Notes: a model not told the origin generated them from the letters alone. A stretch of DNA of 32,908 bases from Streptomyces sp. F63 (GCF_018070345.1 NZ_JAGPXX010000037.1:23988-56895), one strand, 5' to 3'. Shown: positions 14,736 through 23,120, counted from the stretch's first letter. Translations and numbers: made by a program.

Positions 14736-14801
14736 GCGCGCGAACGGGCGCGGGGTACGCGACGGTGGACGGAGAAGGCGTACGCGCGCGAACGGGCGCG
14801 G
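14736..14801. repeat. Two 18-bp direct repeats upstream of the PHP gene
   Basis: The 18-mer gcgcgcgaacgggcgcgg occurs at 14736-14753 and again at 14784-14801, 48 bp apart, between the isochorismatase promoter and the PHP gene start at 14833. The regular spacing suggests two sites on the same helix face. Confidence 0.85.
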
Positions 14802-14832
14802 AACGGCCCCGGAGGGCGGAAGGAGACCCCGC

Positions 14833-15858
14833 ATGGAACCGGTGGCGGCGCTGGACCGGATCGCCTTTCTGCTGGAGCGCGCCCAGGCCCCCACCTACCG
14901 GGTGCGGGCGTTCCGCACCGCCTCGGCCGTCGTCGCGGAGCTGCCCGGCGAGGAGGTGGCACGGCGGGCGGCGGCCGGTTCGCTGGAGGCGGTGAACGGC
15001 ATCGGGCCCAAGACCGCGAAGGTCGTACGGGAGGCGCTCGGCGGCGGGGTGCCCGGCTATCTGGAGCGGCTGGAGGCGGAATCGGCCGGCCCGCTCGCCG
15101 CGGGCGGCGCGGAACTGCGCGCCGCCCTGCGCGGCGACTGCCATCTGCACTCCGACTGGTCCGACGGGGGCAGCCCCATCGAGGACATGGCGCTCACGGC
15201 GGCCGCCCTGGGCCACGCGTGGGCGGTGCTCACGGACCATTCCCCCCGGCTGACGGTCGCCCGCGGCCTGTCCGCCGAGCGGCTGCGGGAACAGCTCGGC
15301 GTGGTCGCGGAGCTGAACGAGCGGCTGGCGCCGTTCCGGCTGCTGACCGGCATCGAGTGCGACATCCTCGCCGACGGTTCGCTCGACCAGGAGCCCGAGC
15401 TGCTGGACCGGCTCGACCTGGTGGTGGCCTCCGTGCACTCCAAACTGGCCATGGACGAGGCGGCGATGACCCGCCGGCTGGTCCGCGCGGTGCGCAACCC
15501 GCTGGTCGACGTACTCGGCCACTGCACCGGGCGGCTGCTCTCCGGCCGGGCCCGCCCGCCCTCGCGGTTCGACCCGGAGAAGGTCTTCGCCGCCTGCGCC
15601 GGGTCGGGCACCGCCGTCGAGATCAACTGCCGCCCGGAGCGGCTGGACCCGCCGCGCGCGCTGCTGCGCCGGGCCGTGGACGCCGGGGTGCTCTTCGCCG
15701 TCGACACCGACGCCCACGCGCCCGGCCAGCTGGACTGGCAGCCGTACGGCTGCGTCCGGGCGGAGGAGTGCGGCGTCCCCGCCGGGCGCGTCGTCAACAC
15801 CTGGACGGCGGACGGCCTGCTGGAGTGGACGCGCACCCGGCGGACGCCCGGCGGGTGA
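14833..15858 (+). CDS. PHP-domain phosphoesterase with helix-hairpin-helix (PolX C-terminal type)
   Basis: A 341-residue protein with an N-terminal helical region and helix-hairpin-helix motif (VNGIGPKTAKVV, about 54-65), then a PHP domain from about 101 to 325. Metal motifs of the PHP domain are complete: DCHLHSDWSDG (102-112), LTDHSP, GIECDILADG, ASVHS, LGHCTG and DTDAHAPG. This is the layout of the C-terminal part of bacterial family X DNA polymerase, but the nucleotidyltransferase (palm) domain is missing. It probably acts as a 3'-phosphatase or nuclease at DNA ends in repair, consistent with the ligase and polymerase genes a few kilobases away. GGAGACCCC before the ATG supports the start. 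Confidence 0.9.
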   Translation: MEPVAALDRIAFLLERAQAPTYRVRAFRTASAVVAELPGEEVARRAAAGSLEAVNGIGPKTAKVVREALGGGVPGYLERLEAESAGPLAAGGAELRAALRGDCHLHSDWSDGGSPIEDMALTAAALGHAWAVLTDHSPRLTVARGLSAERLREQLGVVAELNERLAPFRLLTGIECDILADGSLDQEPELLDRLDLVVASVHSKLAMDEAAMTRRLVRAVRNPLVDVLGHCTGRLLSGRARPPSRFDPEKVFAACAGSGTAVEINCRPERLDPPRALLRRAVDAGVLFAVDTDAHAPGQLDWQPYGCVRAEECGVPAGRVVNTWTADGLLEWTRTRRTPGG

Positions 15859-16166
15859 CGGGCGGCCGCCGCTGTTTCGGACCGGCCACGGGCGGTTACC
15901 GACACCCTGTCCGGGGACGGGACGGTGACAGGACGTCACGGACGGACGGATGCGCGGACGGCCCGGGGCCCGGGCCGCCGAGCCGGTCCGCCCGGCCGTT
16001 CCCGTCCCGTCCGCCGTTCCACCGGCCCGCCCCGGCCGCTCCGTCCCCGTACCCGTCCCCGTACCCGTCCCCGTCCCCGTCCGTGTCCGCTTCTCCTGTT
16101 CTCCTGTCCGTCCGACGCGTCCGCCCGGCGCCGCCCCTCCCTCCGGCCGGGCGACCGGGAGGCCCC
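15859..16166 (+). other. 308-bp spacer with a 12-bp repeat
   Basis: No gene is seen. Besides the SigB-like candidate it holds two perfect copies of ccgtccccgtac (16041-16064) followed by a decayed third, giving a pyrimidine-rich run from about 16041 to 16088. GGGAGG at the right end is the ribosome site of the next gene. Confidence 0.7.
15874..15899 (+). promoter_or_regulatory. SigB-like promoter candidate before the molybdenum hydroxylase operon
   Basis: GTTT (15874-15877), a 16-nt spacer and GGTTAC (15894-15899) resemble GNNT-N14-16-GGGTAY with one mismatch, the same variant seen before the dehydrogenase gene at 7819-7843. It begins 16 bp after the PHP stop and 268 bp before the operon's first ATG, a long leader. 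Confidence 0.3.
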
Positions 16167-16766
16167 ATGACCGCACCGGCGCACACCACGCCCGTCACCA
16201 CCCCCGTCACGCTCCACGTCAACGGGGAGCCCCGGGACCTGGTGGTCGACAACCGCGCCACCGTGCTCGACGTGCTGCGCGAACGGCTGGACCTGACGGG
16301 CGCCAAGAAGGGCTGCGACCACGGGCAGTGCGGCGCCTGCACGGTGCTCGTCGGCGGGACCCGCATGAACAGCTGCCTGCTGCTGGCCGTCGCCCACGAC
16401 GGTGCCCGGATCACCACCGTCGAAGGGCTGGCCACCGGGGAGCCCCCCGGAAGCGCCCGGCTCCACCCGCTGCAGGAGGCGTTTCTCGACCGGGACGCCT
16501 ACCAGTGCGGCTACTGCACCCCCGGCCAGCTCTGCTCCGCGATCGGCGCGCTCCGGGAGATGGGCGCGGGCCGGCCCAGCGCCGTGACCCCGGCGGATCA
16601 CCCGCCGGGCCTGCCGGTGCCGGCGGACGGGGCGGAGATCCGGGAGCGGATGAGCGGCAACCTCTGCCGCTGCGGCGCGTACGGGGGCATCGTCCGCGCG
16701 GTCGGCGACGTGGCCCGCACCGGGACCGCCCCCGGCGGCCGGGACCCCGAGGGCGGCGCCTGGTGA
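16167..16766 (+). CDS. Molybdenum hydroxylase small subunit, two [2Fe-2S] clusters
   Basis: A 199-residue iron-sulphur subunit of a xanthine oxidase-family enzyme. A plant-ferredoxin-like domain carries C50, C55, C58 and C70 for the first cluster, and the helical domain carries C114, C117, C167 and C169 (CGYC ... LCRC) for the second. It moves electrons from the molybdenum centre to the FAD subunit. There is no twin-arginine signal, unlike periplasmic PaoA of enterobacteria, so the enzyme is predicted to be cytoplasmic. GGGAGGCCCC precedes the ATG. Its stop overlaps the GTG of the next gene, starting a chain of three coupled genes. Confidence 0.95.
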   Translation: MTAPAHTTPVTTPVTLHVNGEPRDLVVDNRATVLDVLRERLDLTGAKKGCDHGQCGACTVLVGGTRMNSCLLLAVAHDGARITTVEGLATGEPPGSARLHPLQEAFLDRDAYQCGYCTPGQLCSAIGALREMGAGRPSAVTPADHPPGLPVPADGAEIRERMSGNLCRCGAYGGIVRAVGDVARTGTAPGGRDPEGGAW

Positions 16767-17800
16767 AGCCGTTCCGCTACGAACGGGCGACCGAGGCCGG
16801 GGCGGCCGTGGCCGCGCTGGGCTCCTCGCCCCGCGCCCGCTATCTGGGCGGCGGCACCAATCTCGTGGATCTGATGAAGCTCGGTGTCGAGCAGCCCGAC
16901 CTGCTGGTCGACGTCACCGCGCTGCCGTACGACACCGTCGAACGCACCTCCGCCGGCGGTCTGCTGATCGGAGCCGCCGTGCGCAACAGCGACCTGGCCG
17001 CCGACCACGCCGTGCGCACCCGCTATCCCGCCCTGTCCCAGGCCCTGCTGGCCGGCGCGTCCGGTCAGCTGCGCAACGCCGCGACGGTGGGCGGCAATCT
17101 GCTCCAGCGCACCCGCTGCCCGTACTTCCAGGACCCCGGCAAGCCCTGCAACAAGCGGGAGCCGGGCACGGGCTGCCCGGCCCGCGAGGGGGTGCACCGC
17201 GAGCTGGCCGTGCTCGGCGCCTCGCCGTCCTGCGTGGCCACCCACCCCTCCGACATGGCCGTCGCCCTGGCGGCCCTGGACGCCGCGGTACGTGTGCGGA
17301 GCCGGTCGGGGACCCGGACGGTGCCGGTGGCCGGGCTGCACCGGCTGCCCGGCGGCAGCCCGGAGCGCGACACCGTGCTGGACCACGGCGACCTGATCAC
17401 GCATGTCGAGCTGGGCGCGGTGCCGGAGGCGGCGGACTCGGTCTACCGCAAGGTGCGCGACCGGGCCTCGTACAGCTTCGCGCTGGTGTCGGTGGCGGCG
17501 GCGCTGCGGGTGGACGGCGGGACCGTCCGCGGGGTGCGGCTGGCCTTCGGCGGGGTCGCCGCGCGGCCGTGGCGGGCCCGGACCGCGGAGGAGCGGCTGC
17601 TGGGGGCCCCGGCGACCGCCGAGTCCTTCGCGCGGGCCGTCGACGCCGAACTGGCCCCGGCCGAACCACTGCGGGACAACGCCTTCAAGGTGCCGCTGCT
17701 GCGCTCCCTCACCGTGCGCACCCTGACCGGACTGACCGGACTGACCGAACGGGACGGGGACGGCGGGCCGCATCCCGAGGGGCCCTGGGAGACGCCGTGA
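16763..17800 (+). CDS. Molybdenum hydroxylase FAD subunit with extra Fe-S motif
   Basis: A 345-residue CO-dehydrogenase-flavoprotein-like subunit. FAD contacts are suggested by YLGGGTNLVDLMK (28-39) and NAATVGGNLLQ (105-115). Directly after comes RCPYFQDPGKPC...GTGC with C119, C129 and C138, the insertion that carries a [4Fe-4S] cluster in PaoB/YagS and related aldehyde oxidoreductases, so the complex should hold two [2Fe-2S] and one [4Fe-4S] cluster. It starts at a GTG overlapping the TGA of the small-subunit gene (GTGA) and ends with the same arrangement before the large subunit. The final ~20 residues are low-complexity. Confidence 0.93.
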   Translation: MKPFRYERATEAGAAVAALGSSPRARYLGGGTNLVDLMKLGVEQPDLLVDVTALPYDTVERTSAGGLLIGAAVRNSDLAADHAVRTRYPALSQALLAGASGQLRNAATVGGNLLQRTRCPYFQDPGKPCNKREPGTGCPAREGVHRELAVLGASPSCVATHPSDMAVALAALDAAVRVRSRSGTRTVPVAGLHRLPGGSPERDTVLDHGDLITHVELGAVPEAADSVYRKVRDRASYSFALVSVAAALRVDGGTVRGVRLAFGGVAARPWRARTAEERLLGAPATAESFARAVDAELAPAEPLRDNAFKVPLLRSLTVRTLTGLTGLTERDGDGGPHPEGPWETP

Positions 17801-20040
17801 CCGAACACACGAGCCACCACGGCAACGGCAACGGCGGGCGTGGGCCCGGTGACGACCGGCCCGCCGCACCCGGGCGCGGCGGGCCGGGGGCCGGCGGCGG
17901 GGGCCGCGGCGGAGCACGGCCCCCGGGCGGCTCCCCGCTCGGTGAGCCCGTGGCCCGGCTGGAGGGCCGGGAGAAGGTCACCGGTGCCGCCCGGTACGCC
18001 GCCGAGCACCCCGTCGAGGGCTGTGCCCACGCCTGGCCGGTGCCCGCCGCGGTCGCCCGCGGCGAGATCACGGCGGTCGGCACGGCCGCCGCCCTGGCCG
18101 TCCCGGGCGTGCTGGCCGTGCTCACGCACGAGAACGCACCCCGGCTCGGCGACCCGGGCGACGCGACCCTGCTCGTCCTCCAGTCGCCCCGGGTCGCGCA
18201 CCGCGGGCAGTACGTGGCGCTCGCCGTGGCCGCGACACCGGAGGCGGCGCGGGAGGCGGCCGCCGCGGTCCGCGTGGAGTACGCGGCCGAGCCGCACGAC
18301 GCGCACTTCACCGCGGACCACCCGGGGATGTACGCGCCGGAGCGGGCGAACGGCGGCGTTCCGGCGGACCGGGTGCGCGGCGACGTCACGATGGCGTTCG
18401 CGGCCTCGGAGATCCGTTTCGAGGCCGCGTACCGGGTTCCGCCGCTGCACAACCATCCGCTGGAGCCGCACGCCGCCACCGCGCTCTGGATCGGTCCGCG
18501 GCTGCGCGTGTACGACTCCAGCCAGGGCGCGGGCCCGGTGCGGGAGGCCCTCGCCGCCCTCTTCGGTACGGACGAGGAGCTGATCACCGTCGTCTCCGGG
18601 CACGTCGGCGGCGGCTTCGGCGCCAAGGGCACCCCGCGGCCCCACGTCGTGCTGGCGGCGATGGCCGCCCGGGAGACCGGCCGCCCCGTCAAACTGGCGC
18701 TGCCCCGGCACCAGTTGGCGGCCGTCGTCGGCCACCGGCCGGCGACTGAGCACCGGGTGCGCCTCGGCGCCGACGGCATGGGGCGCATCTCGGCGCTGTC
18801 CCACGAGGTGTTCACCTACAGCTCCACCCTGGAGGAGTTCACCGAGCAGGCCGCGACCCCGGGCCGCTCCATGTACGCCAGTCCGCACAGCCGTACGACG
18901 CACCGGCTCACCCGGCTCGACGTCCCGACGCCGTCCTGGATGCGGGCTCCCGGCGAGTGCCCGGGCATGTTCGCCCTGGAGTCGGCGATGGACGAACTGG
19001 CCATCGCCTGCGGGCTGGACCCCGTCGAGCTCCGGCTGCGCAACGAGACCGCGCGGGAGCCGGACTCCGGGCGCCCGTTCAGCAGCCGGCTGCTGGCGGA
19101 GTGCCTGCGCGAGGGGGCGGACCGGTTCGGCTGGCGGGACCGCGATCCGCGGCCGGGCACGCGTGCCGAGGGGCGGCTGCTGGTCGGCACCGGGGTCGCC
19201 GCCTCCGGCCACCCGGCGAGCGTCTCCCCCGCGGCGGCGGAGGCCCGCGCCGACGCCGGCGGCGGCTACCGGGTGCGGATCGACGCCACGGACATCGGCA
19301 CCGGGGCCCGCACGGTGCTGGCACAGATCGCGGCCGACGCCCTGGGCGCGCCCCTGGACCGGGTGCGGATCGAGATCGGCAGCAGCGATCTGCCGCGGGC
19401 CCCGGTGGCGGGCGGCTCGTCGGGCACCGCGTCCTGGGGCTGGGCGGTGCACAAGGCCTGCCGGGAACTGCGGCGCGAGCTGGCGCGGCACGGCGGGACG
19501 CCGCCGGAGACGGGCCTGACGGTGCGCGCGGACACGGCGGAGGAGGTCGCGGTCCGCACGCGGGAGTACGCGCGGCGGGCCTTCGGCGCCCAGTTCGCCG
19601 AGGTCCAGGTGGACATGGACACCGGGGAGACCCGGCTCCGGCGGCTGCTCGGGGTGTTCGCCGCCGGGCGGATCCTCAATCCGCGGACGGCGCGCTCGCA
19701 GCTCGCCGGCGGCATGGTGATGGGCCTGTCGATGGGGCTGATGGAACACAGCACCCTGGACCCGGGGTTCGGCGACTTCGCGGAGCGGGACCTGGCGCTG
19801 TATCCCGTGGCCACCTGCGCCGACGTGCCGGACATCGAGGTGCGCTGGCTGGACGAGGAGGACGGCCGGCTCAACCCGATGGGCGCCAAGGGCATCGGGG
19901 AGATCGGTGCCGTGGGGACGGCGGCGGCGGTGGCGAACGCCGTGCACCACGCCACGGGCGTGCGCGTCCGCGCCCTGCCGGTCCTCCCGGAGAAGCTGCT
20001 GCCGGGCCTGGCCGCCCGGCGGCGGGACGCGGCGGTCTGA
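17797..20040 (+). CDS. Molybdenum hydroxylase large subunit (molybdopterin-binding, PaoC-like)
   Basis: A 747-residue catalytic subunit binding molybdenum cofactor. After a Gly/His-rich ~45-residue lead, the domain begins GEPVARLEGREKVTGAARY and shows the SGHVGGGFGAKG cofactor segment, WMRAPGECPGMFALES, and the catalytic glutamate in KGIGEIG at residue 702. Together with the two preceding subunits it matches the PaoABC/YagTSR aldehyde oxidoreductase class; aromatic aldehydes or purine-like heterocycles are possible substrates. Neither the XdhC-type insertion chaperone nor a MobA gene is nearby. The GTG at 17797 overlaps the previous stop; a start nearer the domain would remove the glycine-rich lead but lacks a ribosome site. 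Confidence 0.94.
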   Translation: MTEHTSHHGNGNGGRGPGDDRPAAPGRGGPGAGGGGRGGARPPGGSPLGEPVARLEGREKVTGAARYAAEHPVEGCAHAWPVPAAVARGEITAVGTAAALAVPGVLAVLTHENAPRLGDPGDATLLVLQSPRVAHRGQYVALAVAATPEAAREAAAAVRVEYAAEPHDAHFTADHPGMYAPERANGGVPADRVRGDVTMAFAASEIRFEAAYRVPPLHNHPLEPHAATALWIGPRLRVYDSSQGAGPVREALAALFGTDEELITVVSGHVGGGFGAKGTPRPHVVLAAMAARETGRPVKLALPRHQLAAVVGHRPATEHRVRLGADGMGRISALSHEVFTYSSTLEEFTEQAATPGRSMYASPHSRTTHRLTRLDVPTPSWMRAPGECPGMFALESAMDELAIACGLDPVELRLRNETAREPDSGRPFSSRLLAECLREGADRFGWRDRDPRPGTRAEGRLLVGTGVAASGHPASVSPAAAEARADAGGGYRVRIDATDIGTGARTVLAQIAADALGAPLDRVRIEIGSSDLPRAPVAGGSSGTASWGWAVHKACRELRRELARHGGTPPETGLTVRADTAEEVAVRTREYARRAFGAQFAEVQVDMDTGETRLRRLLGVFAAGRILNPRTARSQLAGGMVMGLSMGLMEHSTLDPGFGDFAERDLALYPVATCADVPDIEVRWLDEEDGRLNPMGAKGIGEIGAVGTAAAVANAVHHATGVRVRALPVLPEKLLPGLAARRRDAAV

Positions 20041-20175
20041 GCCGGGGCACGGCCCGCCCGCGGCGGTGGGCGGTCACGGGGGCGGTCCGCCCCGCCCGGT
20101 CGCGTGTGTTCGCGGTTCGGTCCGTGACCGGGCGGCGCGCCGGGACCGGGTCGCGCCCGGTTCGGGCCGCCCGGG

Positions 20176-21537
20176 TCAGATCGCGACCCCGCGCCCGCGC
20201 AGATAGGCCAGCGGGTCGATGTCGGAGCCGTAGCCCGGCCCGGTGCGGACCTCGAAGTGCAGGTGCGGGCCGGTGCTGTTGCCGGTGGAGCCGGAGCGGC
20301 CGAGCTGCTGTCCCGCGGGGACCTGCTGCCCGGCCCGTACGGAGAGCTGCGAGAGGTGGGCGTACTGGCTGTACCGGCCGTCACCGTGCCGCAGCACCAC
20401 CTGATAGCCGTACGCGCCGGCCCAACCGGCCGAGACGACCTGGCCGGAGGCGACGGCCCTGACCGACGTGCCGGTGGCGACCGGGAAGTCGACGCCGGTG
20501 TGGTAGCCGCTGGACCAGCTGCCGCCGGAGGCCCGGTACGGGGTGCTCGGCGAGGCGCCGGCGACGGGGGCGGAGAACGCGCCGCCGGAGCCGGAGCCCG
20601 AGCGGGCGGCCCGCTCCCCGCCGGAGCGCTCCTTCTTCCGCTCGGTCCGCTTCTTCTCCGGGGCGGCCCGCGGAGCCTTCTTCTCCGGGGCGGCCTTCCG
20701 CTTCGCCGCCTTCCCGGTCTTCTTCTCCGGGGCCGGGGCCGGGGCCGGGGCCGCGCGGCGCTCGGAGGCCGTGCGCTCCGGGTTCTCGGCGCCCCCGGCG
20801 GAACCGGAGGACGGCCCGCCGCGCAGGGAGAGCCGCTGGCCCGGGAGGATCAGATCGGGGTCCTCGCCGATGACCTCGCGGTTGGCCTCGTAGAGCCCCT
20901 GCCAGCCGCCGTCGACGGCGTGGCCGCGGGCGATGCCGAACAGCGTGTCGCCGCTGACGACCCGGTACGAGTCGGTGGTGCGGGAGCCGGGCGTGCGGGT
21001 GGCGGGAGCGGCCTGCGCCGGGTCCTTCGCCTTCCGCTCCGCGCGCTGCTGCCGCTGCTGGGGCCCGGCCGGCCCGGGGGCCTTCGCCTTCTGCCGCGCC
21101 TGCTCGGCGCGCGGGCCGGACCGGTCCGCGGCCGGCGCGGTCTCCGCGCCGTCGCCGCCGCGGGCGAGACCGGCCCGCGGTCCGCAGCCGGGCCAGGCGC
21201 CGGGGCCCTGGCCGTCCAGGACCTTCTCGGCTGTCGCGATCTGCTGTTCCCGGGTGGCGAGGTCGGCGCGCGGCGCGAACTCGGTGCCGCCGAACGCCTC
21301 CCAGGTGCTCTGGGAGAACTGGAGGCCGCCGTGGTGGCCGTTGCCCGTGTTGATGTCCCAGTCGTTGCCGCTCTCGCACTCGGCGACCCGGTCCCAGGTG
21401 CCGGAGGAGGCGGCGCTCGCGCTCGCGGCGGCCACCAGCGGGAGGGCGATGCCCGCGCCTCCGGCGGTGACGGTCAACGATGCCTGGGAGATCCGGCTCG
21501 GCTGGTGCCGGCGGTGCCGTCCGCGGGTGGGGGGCAT
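20176..21537 (-). CDS. Secreted Rpf-like transglycosylase + LysM + M23 peptidase (paralogue 2)
   Basis: A 453-residue secreted wall hydrolase. A basic start and hydrophobic stretch form a signal peptide cleaved near residue 42 (ASASAAS). The Rpf transglycosylase domain (about 46-125) has WDRVAECESGNDW with the catalytic Glu55. A Lys/Gln/Ala-rich linker leads to a LysM domain (SYRVVSGDTLFGIAR), a second Lys/Pro-rich linker, and an M23 endopeptidase domain with YHTGVDF and HLHFEV zinc ligands. It should cut both glycan and peptide bonds of peptidoglycan. I start it at the ATG at 21537, whose product begins with the signal peptide; GGAGAGG lies about 10-14 nt before. The closely related gene upstream suggests tandem duplication, but here there is no riboswitch. 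Confidence 0.92.
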   Translation of the reverse strand: MPPTRGRHRRHQPSRISQASLTVTAGGAGIALPLVAAASASAASSGTWDRVAECESGNDWDINTGNGHHGGLQFSQSTWEAFGGTEFAPRADLATREQQIATAEKVLDGQGPGAWPGCGPRAGLARGGDGAETAPAADRSGPRAEQARQKAKAPGPAGPQQRQQRAERKAKDPAQAAPATRTPGSRTTDSYRVVSGDTLFGIARGHAVDGGWQGLYEANREVIGEDPDLILPGQRLSLRGGPSSGSAGGAENPERTASERRAAPAPAPAPEKKTGKAAKRKAAPEKKAPRAAPEKKRTERKKERSGGERAARSGSGSGGAFSAPVAGASPSTPYRASGGSWSSGYHTGVDFPVATGTSVRAVASGQVVSAGWAGAYGYQVVLRHGDGRYSQYAHLSQLSVRAGQQVPAGQQLGRSGSTGNSTGPHLHFEVRTGPGYGSDIDPLAYLRGRGVAI

Positions 21538-21606
21538 CGGCTGGGGTCCTCTCCTGCGCTGGGGCCGAAAAAGGGGGCCGCGCAAGGGAGTTCGCGGGCC
21601 GTGCCC

Positions 21607-21635
21607 AAGATAGGCGGGGGCATTCCCCGTCACAA
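21607..21635 (-). promoter_or_regulatory. Housekeeping-type promoter of the second Rpf-like gene
   Basis: On the minus strand TTGTGA (21635-21630), a 17-nt spacer and TATCTT (21612-21607) give a good HrdB-type match, with a leader of about 65 nt. It lies beyond the hairpin that follows the upstream paralogue, so this gene is probably transcribed on its own. Confidence 0.55.
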
Positions 21636-21637
21636 CC

Positions 21638-21807
21638 GATTCCGGGAATTCGCAGGACGATTATCGGATTCCGGGGAAGTGAATCTTGAAAAAGCGTGGC
21701 CGGAGGGAAGCCTGTTTCCCGGCGTAACTCCTGCTGGCGCATGGTGCGCCCGCGAGGGCCGCCCGGGCCTTCCGCCCACCGCCCCGGAAGATCGCATTCC
21801 GGAATGC
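21638..21807. repeat. Repeated CCGGAAT motif between the two Rpf-like genes
   Basis: The 9-mer gattccggg occurs at 21638-21646 and 21667-21675, 29 bp apart and directly upstream of the -35 box. The same core forms a perfect 14-bp palindrome, gcattccggaatgc, at 21794-21807. Together they look like one full and two partial binding sites for an unknown regulator. Confidence 0.6.
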
Positions 21808-21833
21808 CGCCGCGGTGCCCGCCCGCCAACGGC

Positions 21834-21870
21834 GGGGTGCCCGTTCCCGCCGGGCGGGAACGGGCACCCC
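21834..21870 (-). terminator. Strong hairpin after the riboswitch-controlled Rpf gene
   Basis: A perfect 17-bp stem (21834-21850 with 21854-21870) and 3-nt loop starts 26 bp past the stop codon at 21897. No T-run follows on the minus strand, as is common in Streptomyces. It separates the two tandem Rpf-like genes. Confidence 0.85.
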
Positions 21871-21896
21871 GGATGGTGCCGCGCGGTGCGGGGAGG

Positions 21897-23120
21897 TCAG
21901 ATGCTGACGCCCTTGCCCCGCAGGTAGGCCAGCGGGTCCACGTCGGAGCCGTAGCCCTGGCCGGTCCGCACCTCGAAGTGCAGGTGCGGGCCGGTGCTGT
22001 TGCCCGTCGAGCCGGACAGGCCGAGCTGCTGGCCGCCCTGCACCGTCTGGCCGGCCGAGACGGACAGCGAGGACAGGTGGGCGTACTGGCTGAACCTGCC
22101 GTCGGCGTGCCGGACGACGACCTCGTTGCCGTACGCGCCGGCCCAGCCCGCGGAGACGACCGTGCCGGAGCCGATCGACTTCACCGAGGTGCCGGTGGGA
22201 ACGGAGAAGTCGACGCCGGTGTGGTAACCGCTGGACCAGCTGCTGCCCGAGGCCCGGTACGGGGTGCTCGGGGAAGCGGCGACCGGGGCGGTGAAGCCCG
22301 CGGTGTTCGCCTTGGCCTGCTGGGCGGCCGGCTTCTCGGCGGCCTTGGCCGGAGCCTTGGCCTCGGTCTTGGCCTCGGACTTCTCCGCCTTCGGCGCGGC
22401 CTTGGGGGCCTCCGCCTTCGGAGTGGCCTTCCCGCCGTCCAGCGAGTACTTCTGACCCGGGAAGATCAGGTCGGGGTTGCCCCCTATGACCTCGCGGTTG
22501 TCCTCGTAGAGGTTCTTCCAGCCGCCCTCGACGCCCTTGGCCTCGGCGATCCTGGCGAGGGTGTCACCGCTGACGACGGTGTACGAAGAGGTCTTCGTGC
22601 TGTCCGCGTCCGACGGAGACGGCTGCGCGGCCTTCTTCTCGGCCTTCGGCGCGGCCTTGGGGGCGGCCGCGGGGGCCTCCTTCTTCGCGGCGGACCCGGC
22701 CTGGCCCTGCTGCTTGGCGCCGGTGTCGACGGCGGGGGCCTCACCACCGCGGGTGAGACCGGCCTTGACGGAGCAGACCGGCCAGGCGCCGGGGCCCTGG
22801 CCCGCGAGCACCTTCTCGGCCACCGCGATCTGCTGGTCCTTGGTGGCGAGGTCCGCGCGCGGCGCGAACTCGGTGCCGCCGTAGGCCGCCCAGGTGCTCT
22901 GCGTGAACTGCAGGCCACCGTAGAAGCCGTTACCGGTGTTGATGCTCCAGTTGCTGGTGCTCTCGCACTCGGCGACCTTGTCCCAGGTCTCGACCGAGGC
23001 GGCGCTGGCGCCGGTGGCGCCGACGAGGGGGAGGGCGAGGCCCGCGCCGCCGGTGGCGACGGCGAGCGTGGCGAGGGAAAGACGATTCGTGCGAGTACGG
23101 CGATGACGTCCGCGAGACAT
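21897..23120 (-). CDS. Secreted Rpf-like transglycosylase + LysM + M23 peptidase (riboswitch-controlled)
   Basis: A 407-residue secreted muralytic enzyme. The signal peptide (basic start, LAVATGGAGLALPLVG, cleavage near 41) is followed by an Rpf domain (44-118) with WDKVAECESTSNW and catalytic Glu53, a Cys pair (C52 and the one in WPVCS), an Ala/Lys/Glu-rich linker, a LysM domain (SYTVVSGDTLARIAE), a second KAE-rich linker and an M23 domain (YHTGVDF, HLHFEV). It should open peptidoglycan during spore germination and growth. GGAGAGG lies about 10 nt before the ATG, just below the last stem of a c-di-AMP riboswitch. Streptomyces coelicolor rpfA is known to be controlled by such a riboswitch; the M23 domain makes this protein longer than RpfA. 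Confidence 0.95.
   Translation of the reverse strand: MSRGRHRRTRTNRLSLATLAVATGGAGLALPLVGATGASAASVETWDKVAECESTSNWSINTGNGFYGGLQFTQSTWAAYGGTEFAPRADLATKDQQIAVAEKVLAGQGPGAWPVCSVKAGLTRGGEAPAVDTGAKQQGQAGSAAKKEAPAAAPKAAPKAEKKAAQPSPSDADSTKTSSYTVVSGDTLARIAEAKGVEGGWKNLYEDNREVIGGNPDLIFPGQKYSLDGGKATPKAEAPKAAPKAEKSEAKTEAKAPAKAAEKPAAQQAKANTAGFTAPVAASPSTPYRASGSSWSSGYHTGVDFSVPTGTSVKSIGSGTVVSAGWAGAYGNEVVVRHADGRFSQYAHLSSLSVSAGQTVQGGQQLGLSGSTGNSTGPHLHFEVRTGQGYGSDVDPLAYLRGKGVSI

Noticed and set aside
14753..14758. GGGTAC upstream of the PHP gene as a SigB -10 box
   Set aside because: No GNNT lies 14-16 nt upstream. A GGGTAC on the minus strand at 32191-32186 fails for the same reason.
17443..19950. An 835-codon minus-strand open frame over the hydroxylase large subunit
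   Set aside because: Antisense shadow of a gene with complete molybdopterin motifs; its product is His/Arg/Pro-rich with no recognisable domain.
21538..21833. Search for a second c-di-AMP riboswitch before the downstream Rpf-like gene
   Set aside because: None of the conserved blocks (GGGGTGAA, CCCGAACCCGACAGCT-like, closing stem) is present.
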